The notes under the pieces: model-generated | What the model was told of the DNA's origin: nothing | The model's input: only the letters and a program-made list of their open reading frames with translations | Database searches by the model: none | Program-made: the position numbers and the translations under genes | Shown: one piece after another, positions 27,254 to 36,011 of the stretch | How positions within the stretch are numbered: position 1 is the first letter of the stretch | Layout of the letters: every line of letters begins with the position of its first letter | Source: Candidatus Liberibacter africanus PTSAPSY | GTDB lineage: Bacteria; Pseudomonadota; Alphaproteobacteria; Rhizobiales; Rhizobiaceae | Length of the DNA: 64,000 nt | Assembly (NCBI RefSeq): GCF_001021085.1 | Contig: NZ_CP004021.1 | Span: forward strand, 246,501-310,500 | Direction: 5' to 3'

Positions 27254-27682
27254 TTAATCTAAATGCCGTCTATGTAAAGAATAGTTGCGCAATAAAGAAA
27301 TAAGGGGCTGGTCTGCTGGCAGTATAGAATAATTTTGCAAATCCTTAAGAGTTACCCATTGTATTTTCTGTCCTTCACAAGATTGTGGAATTCCCTCAAA
27401 ATAATGACAAACAAAAAAAGGCATTAAAAGATGAAATTTCTCGTATGGATGACTGATAAAAGTCAGGGGAATCAATGAACATGGATTAACAACAATGGCC
27501 AATTCCTCAAACAATTCTCGTACTATCGCCTCTTCTGGCGTTTCTCCAGCTTCGATCTTTCCTCCCGGAAACTCCCAAAAACCCCCATGCGATCTATTCT
27601 CAGGACGATGAGAAAGTAAAACTTTTCCATTTGATTCAAAAACTGCGCACGCAGTTACCAATAATATTTTTTTTACATCCAT
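27254..27682 (-). CDS. mutT: Nudix hydrolase, MutT-type
   Basis: Probable 8-oxo-dGTP diphosphatase that keeps oxidised guanine nucleotides out of DNA. After the start KKILLVTACAVFESNGKVLLSHRPE, the Nudix box runs GGKIEAGETPEEAIVREL with FEELAI after it. It fits GX5EX7REUXEEXGU except that the late Gly is Ala. The FWEFPGGK segment and C-terminal ILPADQPLISLL are as in MutT. The start is uncertain: ATG at 27682 (142 residues) fits the family, but ATG at 27700 is also possible and neither has a clear ribosome site. It lies downstream of argJ on the same strand. Confidence 0.9.
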   Translation of the reverse strand: MDVKKILLVTACAVFESNGKVLLSHRPENRSHGGFWEFPGGKIEAGETPEEAIVRELFEELAIVVNPCSLIPLTFISHPYEKFHLLMPFFVCHYFEGIPQSCEGQKIQWVTLKDLQNYSILPADQPLISLLRNYSLHRRHLD

Positions 27683-27834
27683 AAAAATTCCATTTTTCAT
27701 AACGACATGATAAATTGTTGCAGAGAACTAACAACACAAGCATTTGGAAACTCCAACAACAAAAGAAACACTTCCTTTGCATAATAAAACTTGCCGAAAA
27801 ATTCCCGTAAAAATCCACACGATATCAAGAAATA

Positions 27835-29085
27835 TTAACTTTGAATGCTGCTATTAAAATGCACATATTCTTGGCTAAAATCACACGTCCAAGCAGTATG
27901 GACTCCATTTCCAATCTGAAGATCAACTGCAATCGACACACATTCCCCTTGCATGATCGAATGAACTTTTTCCTGAGAAAAACCAATCTCTGGTTCACCA
28001 TTATGCGCAATTCTTACATCTCCAAACCAAATAGATAATCTATCACGGTCTACTAATTCGCCAGATTTTCCAACAGCCATAACTATACGCCCCCACCATC
28101 CAATAGACCCGCCAGCAAAAGCGGTTTTAATTAAAGGAGAATTAGCAATAGAGAGAGCTATTTTCTTAGCAGATGCAGAGTTTTCAGCCCCCTTAACGGC
28201 GATTTCAAGAAGCTTTGACGCCCCCTCTCCATCGCATACTACTTGCAGAGCTAAATCCTTTAACAGATCAAAAAGGGCATGACGAAAAACAGACAAACGC
28301 TTGTCGTTTACGTCCGTAATAGACAAAATATTACTAGGGATAGTGCCTGTGGAAAACAATAAAAGAGTGTCAGAAGTTGAGGTGTCACTATCTACGGTAA
28401 TGGAATTAAAGCTATGCTCCACCCCTTCAGATAAAAGATTTTGTAATACAAGAGGAGAAATATCAATATCTGTTACAACAAATGCAAGAGTAGTAGCCAT
28501 GTCAGGAGCAATCATCCCCGCTCCTTTCGCCATACCATTGATTGTGACTTGAACTCCATCTATATCCACGGTACGAACTGCAGTTTTAGGATATTTATCT
28601 GTAGTCATCATCGCTTTAGCAGAATCAAGCCAAGAATCATCATTAGCATCGTTCAACATTTTACTAAAAACACCGTCGAAAACAGCAGATTCCAAGAATT
28701 CACCTATCGTACCAGTAGAAGCAACATAAACCTCATTTTCCTCGCAAGATATAAGGCGAGATACGGACTGAGCGACATAACGCACAGTATCCCGCCCTCT
28801 TTTACCTGTAAATGCATTAGCAATCCCAGAATTCACTACTAATGCCCTCGCAACACCATGAGATAAATTTTCTCGACAGAAATCCACTGGCGCTGATGAA
28901 CAACGTGAACGAGTAAAAACGCCAGCCACAGATGCCGGCTTATCAAATACCATCAAAAAAACATCATCCCGTCCAATATATTTTATGCCTAAAGCGGCAG
29001 TAGATAACCTTACTCCTTTTATTGGTGAAAGAATCGGAATAACACGAGATCGCGACATAAAAGGAGAACAAGTAGTAGGAGACAT
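27835..29085 (-). CDS. argJ: Bifunctional ornithine acetyltransferase/N-acetylglutamate synthase ArgJ
   Basis: Transfers the acetyl group from N-acetylornithine to glutamate (and may make N-acetylglutamate from acetyl-CoA), in arginine synthesis. The precursor cleaves itself into two chains at an Ala-Thr bond, seen here in KGAGMIAPDMATTLAF; the nucleophile would be that Thr. Further motifs: TRSRCSSAPVDFC, VVNSGIANAFTG, STGTIGEFL, SITVDSDTSTSDTLLLF and GEGASKLLEI. The start at ATG 29085 (416 residues) matches family length; the open frame extends 58 codons further upstream without similarity and is rejected. It is divergent from secA across about 290 nt. Confidence 0.96.
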   Translation of the reverse strand: MSPTTCSPFMSRSRVIPILSPIKGVRLSTAALGIKYIGRDDVFLMVFDKPASVAGVFTRSRCSSAPVDFCRENLSHGVARALVVNSGIANAFTGKRGRDTVRYVAQSVSRLISCEENEVYVASTGTIGEFLESAVFDGVFSKMLNDANDDSWLDSAKAMMTTDKYPKTAVRTVDIDGVQVTINGMAKGAGMIAPDMATTLAFVVTDIDISPLVLQNLLSEGVEHSFNSITVDSDTSTSDTLLLFSTGTIPSNILSITDVNDKRLSVFRHALFDLLKDLALQVVCDGEGASKLLEIAVKGAENSASAKKIALSIANSPLIKTAFAGGSIGWWGRIVMAVGKSGELVDRDRLSIWFGDVRIAHNGEPEIGFSQEKVHSIMQGECVSIAVDLQIGNGVHTAWTCDFSQEYVHFNSSIQS

Positions 29086-29378
29086 CACATCGATCCAATC
29101 TAAATTTATCAAGAAATTACATTCGTTTTGATTTATAAAAATATCTAAACATTGATATGTTATTATCAATTGATAAATCAAAGGAACATTTATATTCATA
29201 TTTACAGGTAAAGTATAGCTATACAAAAAAATTACAGCATCTGGATCCGTTGACATCAAACAAAAGATGATTGTATCTAAGTGTTACAGACCAAAACATT
29301 TACGCGTAATATATCGAAGACTTCCGAGTAACAACAATATATTAATACGGAATATTCTTTGAAGAGGAAAACATTTTT

Positions 29379-32060
29379 ATGCTCAGTCATCTAGCAAAGA
29401 TGGCAAGTAAGTTATTCACTCCTTCGAATGAACGAAGCTTGCGATCCTATTATGCAAAGGTTGTTGCAATAAACAACCTTGAAAAAGACATTGTCCAGCT
29501 ATCCGATGATGCCCTTTCAAACAAAACATTAGAATTCAAAAAACGCATCAGTCATGGAGAAACGCTAGACGATCTATTAATCCCCGCATTTGCCGTGGTA
29601 CGTGAGGTTGCTCGTCGAACTCTCAATATGCGTCCCTTTGATGTGCAAATATTAGGAGGGATGATACTTCACAAGGGTTGCGTGGCAGAAATGAAAACAG
29701 GTGAAGGTAAAACTTTAGCTGCTGCCCTTCCTACTTATTTAAACGCATTATCTGGCAAAGGCGTGCACGTCGTCACTGTTAATGATTATCTTGCTCGTAG
29801 AGATTCCAAGACAATGTCCCCTATCTATGAGTTTCTTGGTCTTTCAACAGGCGTTGTTGTCCACGATCTCCCTGACAACGAACGCCGATCCGCTTATGCC
29901 TGCGACATAACCTATATCACCAATAACGAACTTGGCTTTGATTACTTACGTGATAATATGCAATATACACGCGCAGACATGGTGCAACGTGGTCACAATT
30001 TTGCTATAATTGATGAAGTAGATTCCATTCTCATTGATGAGGCACGCACCCCTCTCATTATATCAGGACCAGTAGAAGATCAGTCTGATCTATATAAAAC
30101 TATTGATTCAATCATCACCCGTCTACATCCTTCTGATTACGAAATTGACGAAAAACAACGAACCGTAACCTTTTCTGAGAAAGGAACTGAAAAAATAGAA
30201 GGGTTATTACATAGCTCAGACCTTCTAAAATCAGGAGGACTTTACGATTTTGAAAATGTAGCAATCGTTCATCTCATCAACAACGCACTTAAATCACATA
30301 CTCTTTTCCTCCGAGACAGAGATTACATAGTCAAAAACGACGAAGTTGTCATCATTGATGAGTTCACTGGACGTATGACGCCAGGAAGAAGATATTCTGA
30401 CGGACAACATCAGGCTCTAGAAGCGAAGGAGCACGTTACCATACACCCTGAGAATCAAACTCTCTCCTCTATTACATTTCAAAACTATTTTTTAAAATAT
30501 AACAAATTATCTGGGATGACTGGAACAGCATCTACCGAGGCCGAAGAGCTCGCCAGTATTTATAATTTAGATGTTATCGAGATTCCTACCAATGCTCCAG
30601 TAATTCGTATTGATGAACATGATGAAATATATCGAACCTCCGAAGAGAAATATGACGCCATCATTGAGGAAATTATAAATGCACATCAAAAAGGACAGCC
30701 AGTTCTTGTAGGAACATCTTCAATCGAAAAATCAGAATTTCTAGCAGACCAACTTCGCAAGCATAAATTTAAAAATTTTCAAATTCTTAACGCCCTCTAT
30801 CACGAACAAGAAGCCTATATTATTTCTCAAGCTGGAATCCCTAGCACTGTCACTATTGCCACTAATATGGCCGGCAGAGGAACCGATATCCAGCTCGGAG
30901 GAAATGCTGCTATGCGCATTGAACACGAGTTGTCCGATATTACCGACGAGAAAATACGGAGTAAGAGTATAAAGACAATCCATGCGGAAGTCCAATCTCT
31001 CAAAGAAAAAGCTATTGCTGCAGGCGGTCTTTATGTAATATCCGCAGAACGCCATGAAAGTAGACGCATAGACAATCAGCTACGCGGACGATCAGGCCGT
31101 CAGGGTGACCCTGGGAGAACGAAATTCTATTTATCTCTTCAAGATGATTTGATGCGTATATTTGGATCAAATCGCATGGACAAATTTTTACAAAAAGTAG
31201 GTTTGCAAAAGGGAGAGGCCATTATTCATCCATGGATTAATAAGGCAATTGAACGTGCTCAACAAAAAGTTGAAGCGCGTAATTTTGAAACAAGAAAAAA
31301 TCTACTTAAATATGATGATGTCCTTAACGAGCAACGTAAAATAATTTTTGAACAACGTCTTGAAGTAATAGATGCAAAAAATATCTTAGAAATTATTTTT
31401 GATATGCGTCACGATACATTACACAATGTCATCGAACAATGCATTCCACAGAACTCATATCCAGAAAAATGGAATATTGAGAAATTAGACGCCGAAATTT
31501 ATGAAATACTTGGAATCCATTTGCCTATATTAGAATGGCGCAATGAAAATGACATGGATCATAATGAAATGTCCAAAAGGATCATCGAAAAATCCGACAA
31601 CATAGCCAAAGAACTAGAAAATTCTTTCGGGACAGAAAAGATGGAGGCCATAGGACGCCATATCCTCCTCTATACTTTGGACTCTTGTTGGCGCGAACAT
31701 ATAACAAGATTAGAGCATTCACGATCTATCATAGGATTTCGTGGTTATGCACAGCGAGATCCATTACAAGAATACAAATCAGAAGCATTTGATTGTTTCG
31801 ACATGCTACTGATTAATTTACGAAGAGATGTAATTTCTCAAATCATGCGCATTAATCCGGATAACATTATCGATGAATCGGAGGATAACCCACCTATTTC
31901 TAAATACAATATAGCAAATGATCCTGATAGTCATATTGCACACACAATAAATGAAAAAGATGTATCCAACGTATCAGAAAAAAGAAAAATTAAACGCAAT
32001 GATCCGTGCCCTTGTGGAAATGGGAAAAAATACAAACATTGCCATGGATCATATACTTAA
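29379..32060 (+). CDS. secA: Preprotein translocase ATPase SecA
   Basis: Cytosolic/membrane motor that drives unfolded preproteins through SecYEG. At 893 residues it is full length. Walker A-like MKTGEGKTL (about 105-113), Walker B in [17 protein letters not shown], the preprotein cross-linking domain, helicase motifs [14 protein letters not shown] and [11 protein letters not shown], and the C-terminal SEC-C zinc site [13 protein letters not shown] are all present. The ribosome site GAAGAGGA lies upstream of the ATG. Sec export is the main route for effectors in Liberibacter, which lacks a type III system, so this gene is central to its biology. Confidence 0.98.
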   Translation: MLSHLAKMASKLFTPSNERSLRSYYAKVVAINNLEKDIVQLSDDALSNKTLEFKKRISHGETLDDLLIPAFAVVREVARRTLNMRPFDVQILGGMILHKGCVAEMKTGEGKTLAAALPTYLNALSGKGVHVVTVNDYLARRDSKTMSPIYEFLGLSTGVVVHDLPDNERRSAYACDITYITNNELGFDYLRDNMQYTRADMVQRGHNFAIIDEVDSILIDEARTPLIISGPVEDQSDLYKTIDSIITRLHPSDYEIDEKQRTVTFSEKGTEKIEGLLHSSDLLKSGGLYDFENVAIVHLINNALKSHTLFLRDRDYIVKNDEVVIIDEFTGRMTPGRRYSDGQHQALEAKEHVTIHPENQTLSSITFQNYFLKYNKLSGMTGTASTEAEELASIYNLDVIEIPTNAPVIRIDEHDEIYRTSEEKYDAIIEEIINAHQKGQPVLVGTSSIEKSEFLADQLRKHKFKNFQILNALYHEQEAYIISQAGIPSTVTIATNMAGRGTDIQLGGNAAMRIEHELSDITDEKIRSKSIKTIHAEVQSLKEKAIAAGGLYVISAERHESRRIDNQLRGRSGRQGDPGRTKFYLSLQDDLMRIFGSNRMDKFLQKVGLQKGEAIIHPWINKAIERAQQKVEARNFETRKNLLKYDDVLNEQRKIIFEQRLEVIDAKNILEIIFDMRHDTLHNVIEQCIPQNSYPEKWNIEKLDAEIYEILGIHLPILEWRNENDMDHNEMSKRIIEKSDNIAKELENSFGTEKMEAIGRHILLYTLDSCWREHITRLEHSRSIIGFRGYAQRDPLQEYKSEAFDCFDMLLINLRRDVISQIMRINPDNIIDESEDNPPISKYNIANDPDSHIAHTINEKDVSNVSEKRKIKRNDPCPCGNGKKYKHCHGSYT

Positions 32061-32133
32061 AAAAAGGGATAATCAGTAAAAAAATATTATCACTTCATTA
32101 CTATAAAATGATGATTTTAATAGAACCTTTGTT

Positions 32134-33135
32134 ATGCAAAATAAAACCGTTTTTGTTGTTGGAGGCGCCGGATACATCGGCGCTCATACTTGTCGCCTCC
32201 TATATGAAAGAGGATTTCTGCCCGTCGTATTAGACAATTTATCAAGCGGACATGCTGAATTTGTTTTATGGGGTCCATTGGAAAAAGTAGACATCTGTAA
32301 TCATGAAAGTCTTCGCAAAGTTTTTGCAAAGTACAAGCCAGCATCCGTAATGCACTTCGCAGGATTGACTAGCGTCAGTGAATCTGTGAGAAATCCTGCA
32401 TTGTTTTATAATATTAATGTTATTGGTAGTTTAAATCTCATCGAAACCGCGATAGAAGCGAATGTTCAAAGATTTATATTTTCTTCTACTTGCGCAACAT
32501 ATGGCATACCTCAAAGCGCAATAATTACAGAAAATCACCCGCAAAAAGCAACCACCCCTTATGGATATACGAAATACGTAGTAGAAAGAGAGCTACTAAA
32601 GCATAATAAAGTTAATGGCATGCGATCTATTATACTGAGATATTTCAATGCAGCTGGCGCAACATTTGATAGCATAATTGGAGAATGGCATAATCCTGAA
32701 ACTCACATTATTCCATTAGCAATTAAAACGGCCATGGGTTATCAGAAGTTTTTCGAAATTTTTGGACAAGATTATGAAACAGTTGATGGAACTTGTTTGC
32801 GTGATTACGTTCATGTCCTTGATTTAGCTAACGCACATATCATGTCGTTAGAATACTTATTAAATAGAGGCGAGAATATGGCCCTAAACCTTGGAACTGG
32901 AACAGGAAGCACAGTCAAAGAGATTATATCTACCATTCAATCAATGTATAAATGTACGCTTCCTATTTCTTACAAACCAAGACGCATAGGAGATTCCCCT
33001 TCTCTCATATCCAACAATCAAAAGGCGAAAAAAATTTTAGGGTGGAATCCACAATACAAACTACATGATATTATAAAATCTGCTTGGAACTGGCATCTCA
33101 AATATCCTCAATCACTGACAAATCAGCATGAATAA
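32134..33135 (+). CDS. galE: UDP-glucose 4-epimerase
   Basis: Interconverts UDP-glucose and UDP-galactose using tightly bound NAD, for polysaccharide/LPS sugars. Extended SDR fold with VVGGAGYIGAHTC (NAD loop), DNLSSGH, HFAGLTSVSES, SSTCATYG, the catalytic Tyr-xxx-Lys YGYTK, LRYFNAAGA and the LNLGTGTGSTVKEI segment. The 333-residue length is normal. The last ~37 codons form the start of a ~310-bp unit that is then repeated twice downstream, fused to a piece of rpsM. The epimerase itself looks complete. Confidence 0.95.
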   Translation: MQNKTVFVVGGAGYIGAHTCRLLYERGFLPVVLDNLSSGHAEFVLWGPLEKVDICNHESLRKVFAKYKPASVMHFAGLTSVSESVRNPALFYNINVIGSLNLIETAIEANVQRFIFSSTCATYGIPQSAIITENHPQKATTPYGYTKYVVERELLKHNKVNGMRSIILRYFNAAGATFDSIIGEWHNPETHIIPLAIKTAMGYQKFFEIFGQDYETVDGTCLRDYVHVLDLANAHIMSLEYLLNRGENMALNLGTGTGSTVKEIISTIQSMYKCTLPISYKPRRIGDSPSLISNNQKAKKILGWNPQYKLHDIIKSAWNWHLKYPQSLTNQHE

Positions 33136-33250
33136 AACAAATCGTCGCGGTCTTCCTGTTCGCGGGCAGCGCACTCATACAAACTCTCGCACTAGAAAGA
33201 AGTCAGGTAAGGGCGGAGTATCTAGAAAAGAGATAGTCTTCGTGGTTTAA
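33128..33250 (+). pseudogene. rpsM (S13) 3' fragment, copy 1
   Basis: The frame starting at an ATG inside the galE end encodes 40 residues, of which [20 protein letters not shown] is the conserved C-terminal tail of ribosomal protein S13 ([20 protein letters not shown] in rhizobia). The first ~85 residues of S13 are missing, so it cannot be a functional ribosomal protein. The frame is open to TAA at 33248-33250, and overlaps the last codons of galE in another frame. Confidence 0.85.
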
Positions 33251-33445
33251 TTTTTTTAAGTTTTAAGGAGTTTAATAAGTACTATTACCAAGTTCAAATG
33301 TTTTTCAATATCTTCAATCTTGAGATGAAAATAGGCGAAAAAATTTTAGGGTAGAATCCACAATACAAACTACATGATATTATAAAATCTGCTTGGAACT
33401 GGCACCTCAAATATCCTCAATCACCGATAAATCAGCATTAATAAA

Positions 33446-33558
33446 CAAATCGTCGCGGTCTTCCTGTTCGCGGGCAGCGCACTCATACAACCGCTCGTAC
33501 TAGAAAGAAGTCAGGTAAGGGCGGAGTCTCTAGAAAAGAGATAGTCTTCGTGGTTTAA
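33446..33558 (+). pseudogene. rpsM (S13) 3' fragment, copy 2
   Basis: Second copy of the S13 tail within repeat unit 2. The ATG seen in copy 1 is ATT here and one A of the preceding A-run is lost, so no start remains. The galE part of this unit also carries an in-frame TAG. Confidence 0.82.
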
Positions 33559-33745
33559 TTTTTTGAAGTTTTAAGGAGTTTAACAAGTACTATTACCAAG
33601 TTAAAATGTTTTCAATATCTTCAATCTTGAGATAAAAAATAGGCGAAAAAAATTTTAGGGTGTAATCCACAATACAAACTACATGATATTATAAAATCTG
33701 CTTGGAACTGGCATCTCAAATATCCTCAATCACTGACAAATCAGC

Positions 33746-33896
33746 ATGAATAAAACAAATCGTCGCGGTCTTCCTGTTCGCGGGCATCGCACTCATACAA
33801 ACGCTCGTACTAGAAAGCACTCATACAAATGCTCGCACTAGAAAGAAGTCAGGTAAGGGTGGAGTCTCTAGAAAAGAGATAGTCTTCGTGGTTTAA
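33746..33896 (+). pseudogene. rpsM (S13) 3' fragment, copy 3 (frameshifted)
   Basis: Third copy in unit 3. The ATG is kept, but a 28-bp internal tandem duplication (33790-33817 and 33818-33845) shifts the frame within the S13 tail. Confidence 0.82.
33790..33845 (+). repeat. 28-bp tandem duplication within unit 3
   Basis: Two adjoining 28-bp copies differing at two positions; the single-copy form is seen in units 1 and 2. This indicates that the array is still gaining and losing sequence. Confidence 0.85.
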
Positions 33897-33979
33897 TTTT
33901 TTTAAGTTTTAAGGAGTTTAATAAGTACTATTACCAAGTTCAAATGTTTTTCAATATCTTCAATCTTGAGATGAAAATA

Positions 33980-34377
33980 TTTGAGCTCATTTATTCTTCA
34001 ACTATGCCGTGAGTAATGAATATTTATTCATGATCACTTATCGAAAAAAAACATAATAATCACTTTTCAGTTCAATCCTTTTGTTTCATGAATATTAACT
34101 CACAATTATCAAAATAAACTATAGAAATAACTTAATCGAATACAATCTTAATATCTCCATACATTGAGTATCATAAAGCTTGATAGCCTCTTGATTTTTG
34201 AAATAAATGCATGTACCGTCTTTGTCTTGAATGAGTGTTTTGGTTGCGTCCACTAATATTTTTTTTGCAAAAAGCCAGAAATATTTTAGGATAAACCAGA
34301 TTATTCGTTGATATATCAGATCTATATGATGAATTAAAGAAACATAGGAATAAAAACGCTAAAAAAGGCAATTAAGT
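33980..34377. other. Intergenic region upstream of rpsF
   Basis: About 400 nt of AT-rich DNA after the repeat array. It should contain the promoter of the rpsF-rpsR cluster. No gene was seen. Confidence 0.6.
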
Positions 34378-34785
34378 ATGAATCTCTACGAGCATGTTTT
34401 CCTCTTGCGACAAGATATCCCAAGTCAACAGATTAAGGATACAATCGGACGGTATCAATCCTTGGTTAAGGAAAATGGTGGCGAGGTTCGTTTGGTAAAC
34501 GAATGGGGAATGCGAACCATTGCATATCACATCAAAAAACATCGTAAGGCCTATTACGTTTTAATGAATATTGCCTCTCCTCCTGCTACTATCCATGAAC
34601 TGGAACGAAAGATGCGTATTGATGAAAATGTTTTACGCTATCTTACTGTTACAGTTGCTTCTCATGAAGATTCACCCACTTTAACAATGCACAGAAATGA
34701 TCGCGACGATCGAAATGAGCGATTTTCCAAAGATCGCAACGCTGATCGTAAGCAAAATGTTCCCGAAGAAAAATCTTTATCATAG
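34378..34785 (+). CDS. rpsF: 30S ribosomal protein S6
   Basis: Small-subunit protein that binds with S18 in the central domain. The 135-residue protein starts MNLYEHVFLLRQD, contains GMRTIAYHIKKHRKAYYVLMNI and RKMRIDENVLRYL, and ends in a charged low-complexity tail (about 108-135). rpsR follows after 12 nt. Confidence 0.98.
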   Translation: MNLYEHVFLLRQDIPSQQIKDTIGRYQSLVKENGGEVRLVNEWGMRTIAYHIKKHRKAYYVLMNIASPPATIHELERKMRIDENVLRYLTVTVASHEDSPTLTMHRNDRDDRNERFSKDRNADRKQNVPEEKSLS

Positions 34786-34797
34786 GAGTTATTAAAC

Positions 34798-35049
34798 GTG
34801 GCTGAAGTTGCACCTGTCCCTTTATTACGCAGACATATGAGTAATCGCCGCAAATCTTGTCCTTTTTCTGGCAAAGATGCGCCCCGTATTGATTATAAAG
34901 ATGTTCGCCTTTTAAACCGTTTTTTATCTCAACGTGGAAAAATAATTCCCTCTCGTATTTCTTCTGTTTCTCATAAAAAGCAACGCGAACTGGCTAAAGC
35001 AATCAAGATAGCACGGTATCTTGGATTAATTGCTTATGTAAATCTCTAG
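34798..35049 (+). CDS. rpsR: 30S ribosomal protein S18
   Basis: Central-domain small-subunit protein and partner of S6. Family motifs: RRKSCPFSG (with the conserved Cys-Pro), [19 protein letters not shown] and [27 protein letters not shown]. The start is GTG at 34798 with AGGAG overlapping the rpsF stop region; it gives 83 residues, the family's usual length. In rhizobia the next gene is a DUF2232 membrane protein before rplI; it is absent here. Confidence 0.97.
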   Translation: MAEVAPVPLLRRHMSNRRKSCPFSGKDAPRIDYKDVRLLNRFLSQRGKIIPSRISSVSHKKQRELAKAIKIARYLGLIAYVNL

Positions 35050-35287
35050 ATTTTGCATATATTGGGTGTCAGTATGCTTTTTCATTAGAGCTAGTCCATA
35101 TGTTTTTGTGTATTTTAGAAAGCATTATTTTTTATTTTTTATCTGTATTTCAGCAGTTTTTATATACTATTCCGCAACAAAGTATAAGACTTAATGCTTG
35201 CTGATACATCGTAATTTGTGATAATAATCTAGTGACTGTCACGCAGAACATATTTTATACGTAAAAACTTTTGCAAAGGAAAAACTA

Positions 35288-35824
35288 ATGGAAGTAATTC
35301 TTCTTCAGAAGATGGCTAATCTTGGACCTATGGGTAAAATAGTCAAGGTTAAAAACGGTTATGCACGTAATTATCTATTGCCAATGAAAAAAGCCTTGCG
35401 CGCTAATGAGAAAAATAAAGCAATTTTCGAATATCAGCGTTCAATTCTAGAAGCAAAAGACCTTGAAAAAAAGATCCAATTTGAAGAAATGGCTACGATT
35501 TTAGAAAAGAAAGATTTCTTCCTCATCCGTTCTGCAGGAGAAACAGGGAATCTTTATGGATCAGTTTCGAGCCGCGATATAGCTGATTTATTGGCAGAAG
35601 AAGGTTTTCAAATTAATCGTGGGCAAATTGATCTAAGATCACCTATAAAATCAATCGGAACACACAATATAACTATATTACTCCATGCTGATGTTTCTAC
35701 TAAAATTACGGTAAGTATCGCTCGTTCTTCCGAAGAAATAATCCAGAAGGAAAAAACATTAGAAAAAGCAGAAGCAGATACAAAAGCAGAAGCAGAGTCC
35801 GAAGCAGAAGAAGTAAATAGTTAA
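35288..35824 (+). CDS. rplI: 50S ribosomal protein L9
   Basis: Elongated large-subunit protein at the base of the L1 stalk, linked to frame maintenance. The N-domain MEVILLQKMANLGPMGKIVKVKNGYARNYLLP is canonical; a long helix and the C-domain (GNLYGSVSSRDIA, IKSIGTHNITILLH) follow, then an Ala/Glu-rich tail (about 150-178) typical of alphaproteobacteria. AAAGGA precedes the ATG. Confidence 0.98.
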   Translation: MEVILLQKMANLGPMGKIVKVKNGYARNYLLPMKKALRANEKNKAIFEYQRSILEAKDLEKKIQFEEMATILEKKDFFLIRSAGETGNLYGSVSSRDIADLLAEEGFQINRGQIDLRSPIKSIGTHNITILLHADVSTKITVSIARSSEEIIQKEKTLEKAEADTKAEAESEAEEVNS

Positions 35825-35924
35825 ATTCATTCTATCTCATCACTAGGGATTCTATTATACGATGAATCCCAAAATCTCTTAATTTTGTATTAAAATGAAA
35901 GCAGTAGTATCATTCTTACCCTAG

Positions 35925-35966
35925 ATGAGTAATCAGGAGAGTTTTCCTTTTCTTGAGATTACTCAT
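35925..35966 (+). terminator. Possible terminator after rplI
   Basis: Perfect 10-bp inverted repeat ATGAGTAATC (35925-35934) with 35957-35966, 22-nt loop, then a T-rich stretch (AGTTATTTTTAG). It lies between rplI and dnaB, 46 nt before the dnaB ATG. A smaller 7-bp hairpin (35846-35870) sits just upstream. Confidence 0.5.
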
Positions 35967-36011
35967 AGTTATTTTTAGTGTAAACATTTTGATAATATTG
36001 GAAACTAGAAA

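Larger units (their letters stand above)
33023..33979 (+). repeat. Triplicated ~310-bp chimeric repeat (galE 3' end + rpsM 3' end)
   Basis: Three direct, adjoining units: 33023-33332 (310 nt), 33333-33640 (308 nt) and 33641-33979 (339 nt). Each has (i) about 113 nt identical or nearly so to the galE 3' end, (ii) about 113 nt encoding the C-terminal part of ribosomal protein S13, and (iii) about 80 nt of non-coding sequence with an AAGGAG, possibly the ribosome site that preceded rpsK at the source locus. Units 2 and 3 carry substitutions and small indels; unit 3 has an extra 28-bp duplication. The array looks like an illegitimate recombination joining galE to a fragment of the ribosomal operon, followed by tandem amplification. 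Confidence 0.9.

Noticed and set aside
27704..27834. Open frame of about 44 codons between argJ and mutT (LREFFGKFYYAKEVFLLLL...), ending next to the mutT start
   Set aside because: It has no start codon and no recognisable family. It may be a scar of a lost gene, but the evidence is too thin.
29086..29259. 58-codon N-terminal extension of argJ
   Set aside because: No similarity to ArgJ, and the family start MSPTT...VRLSTAALGIKY fits the ATG at 29085.
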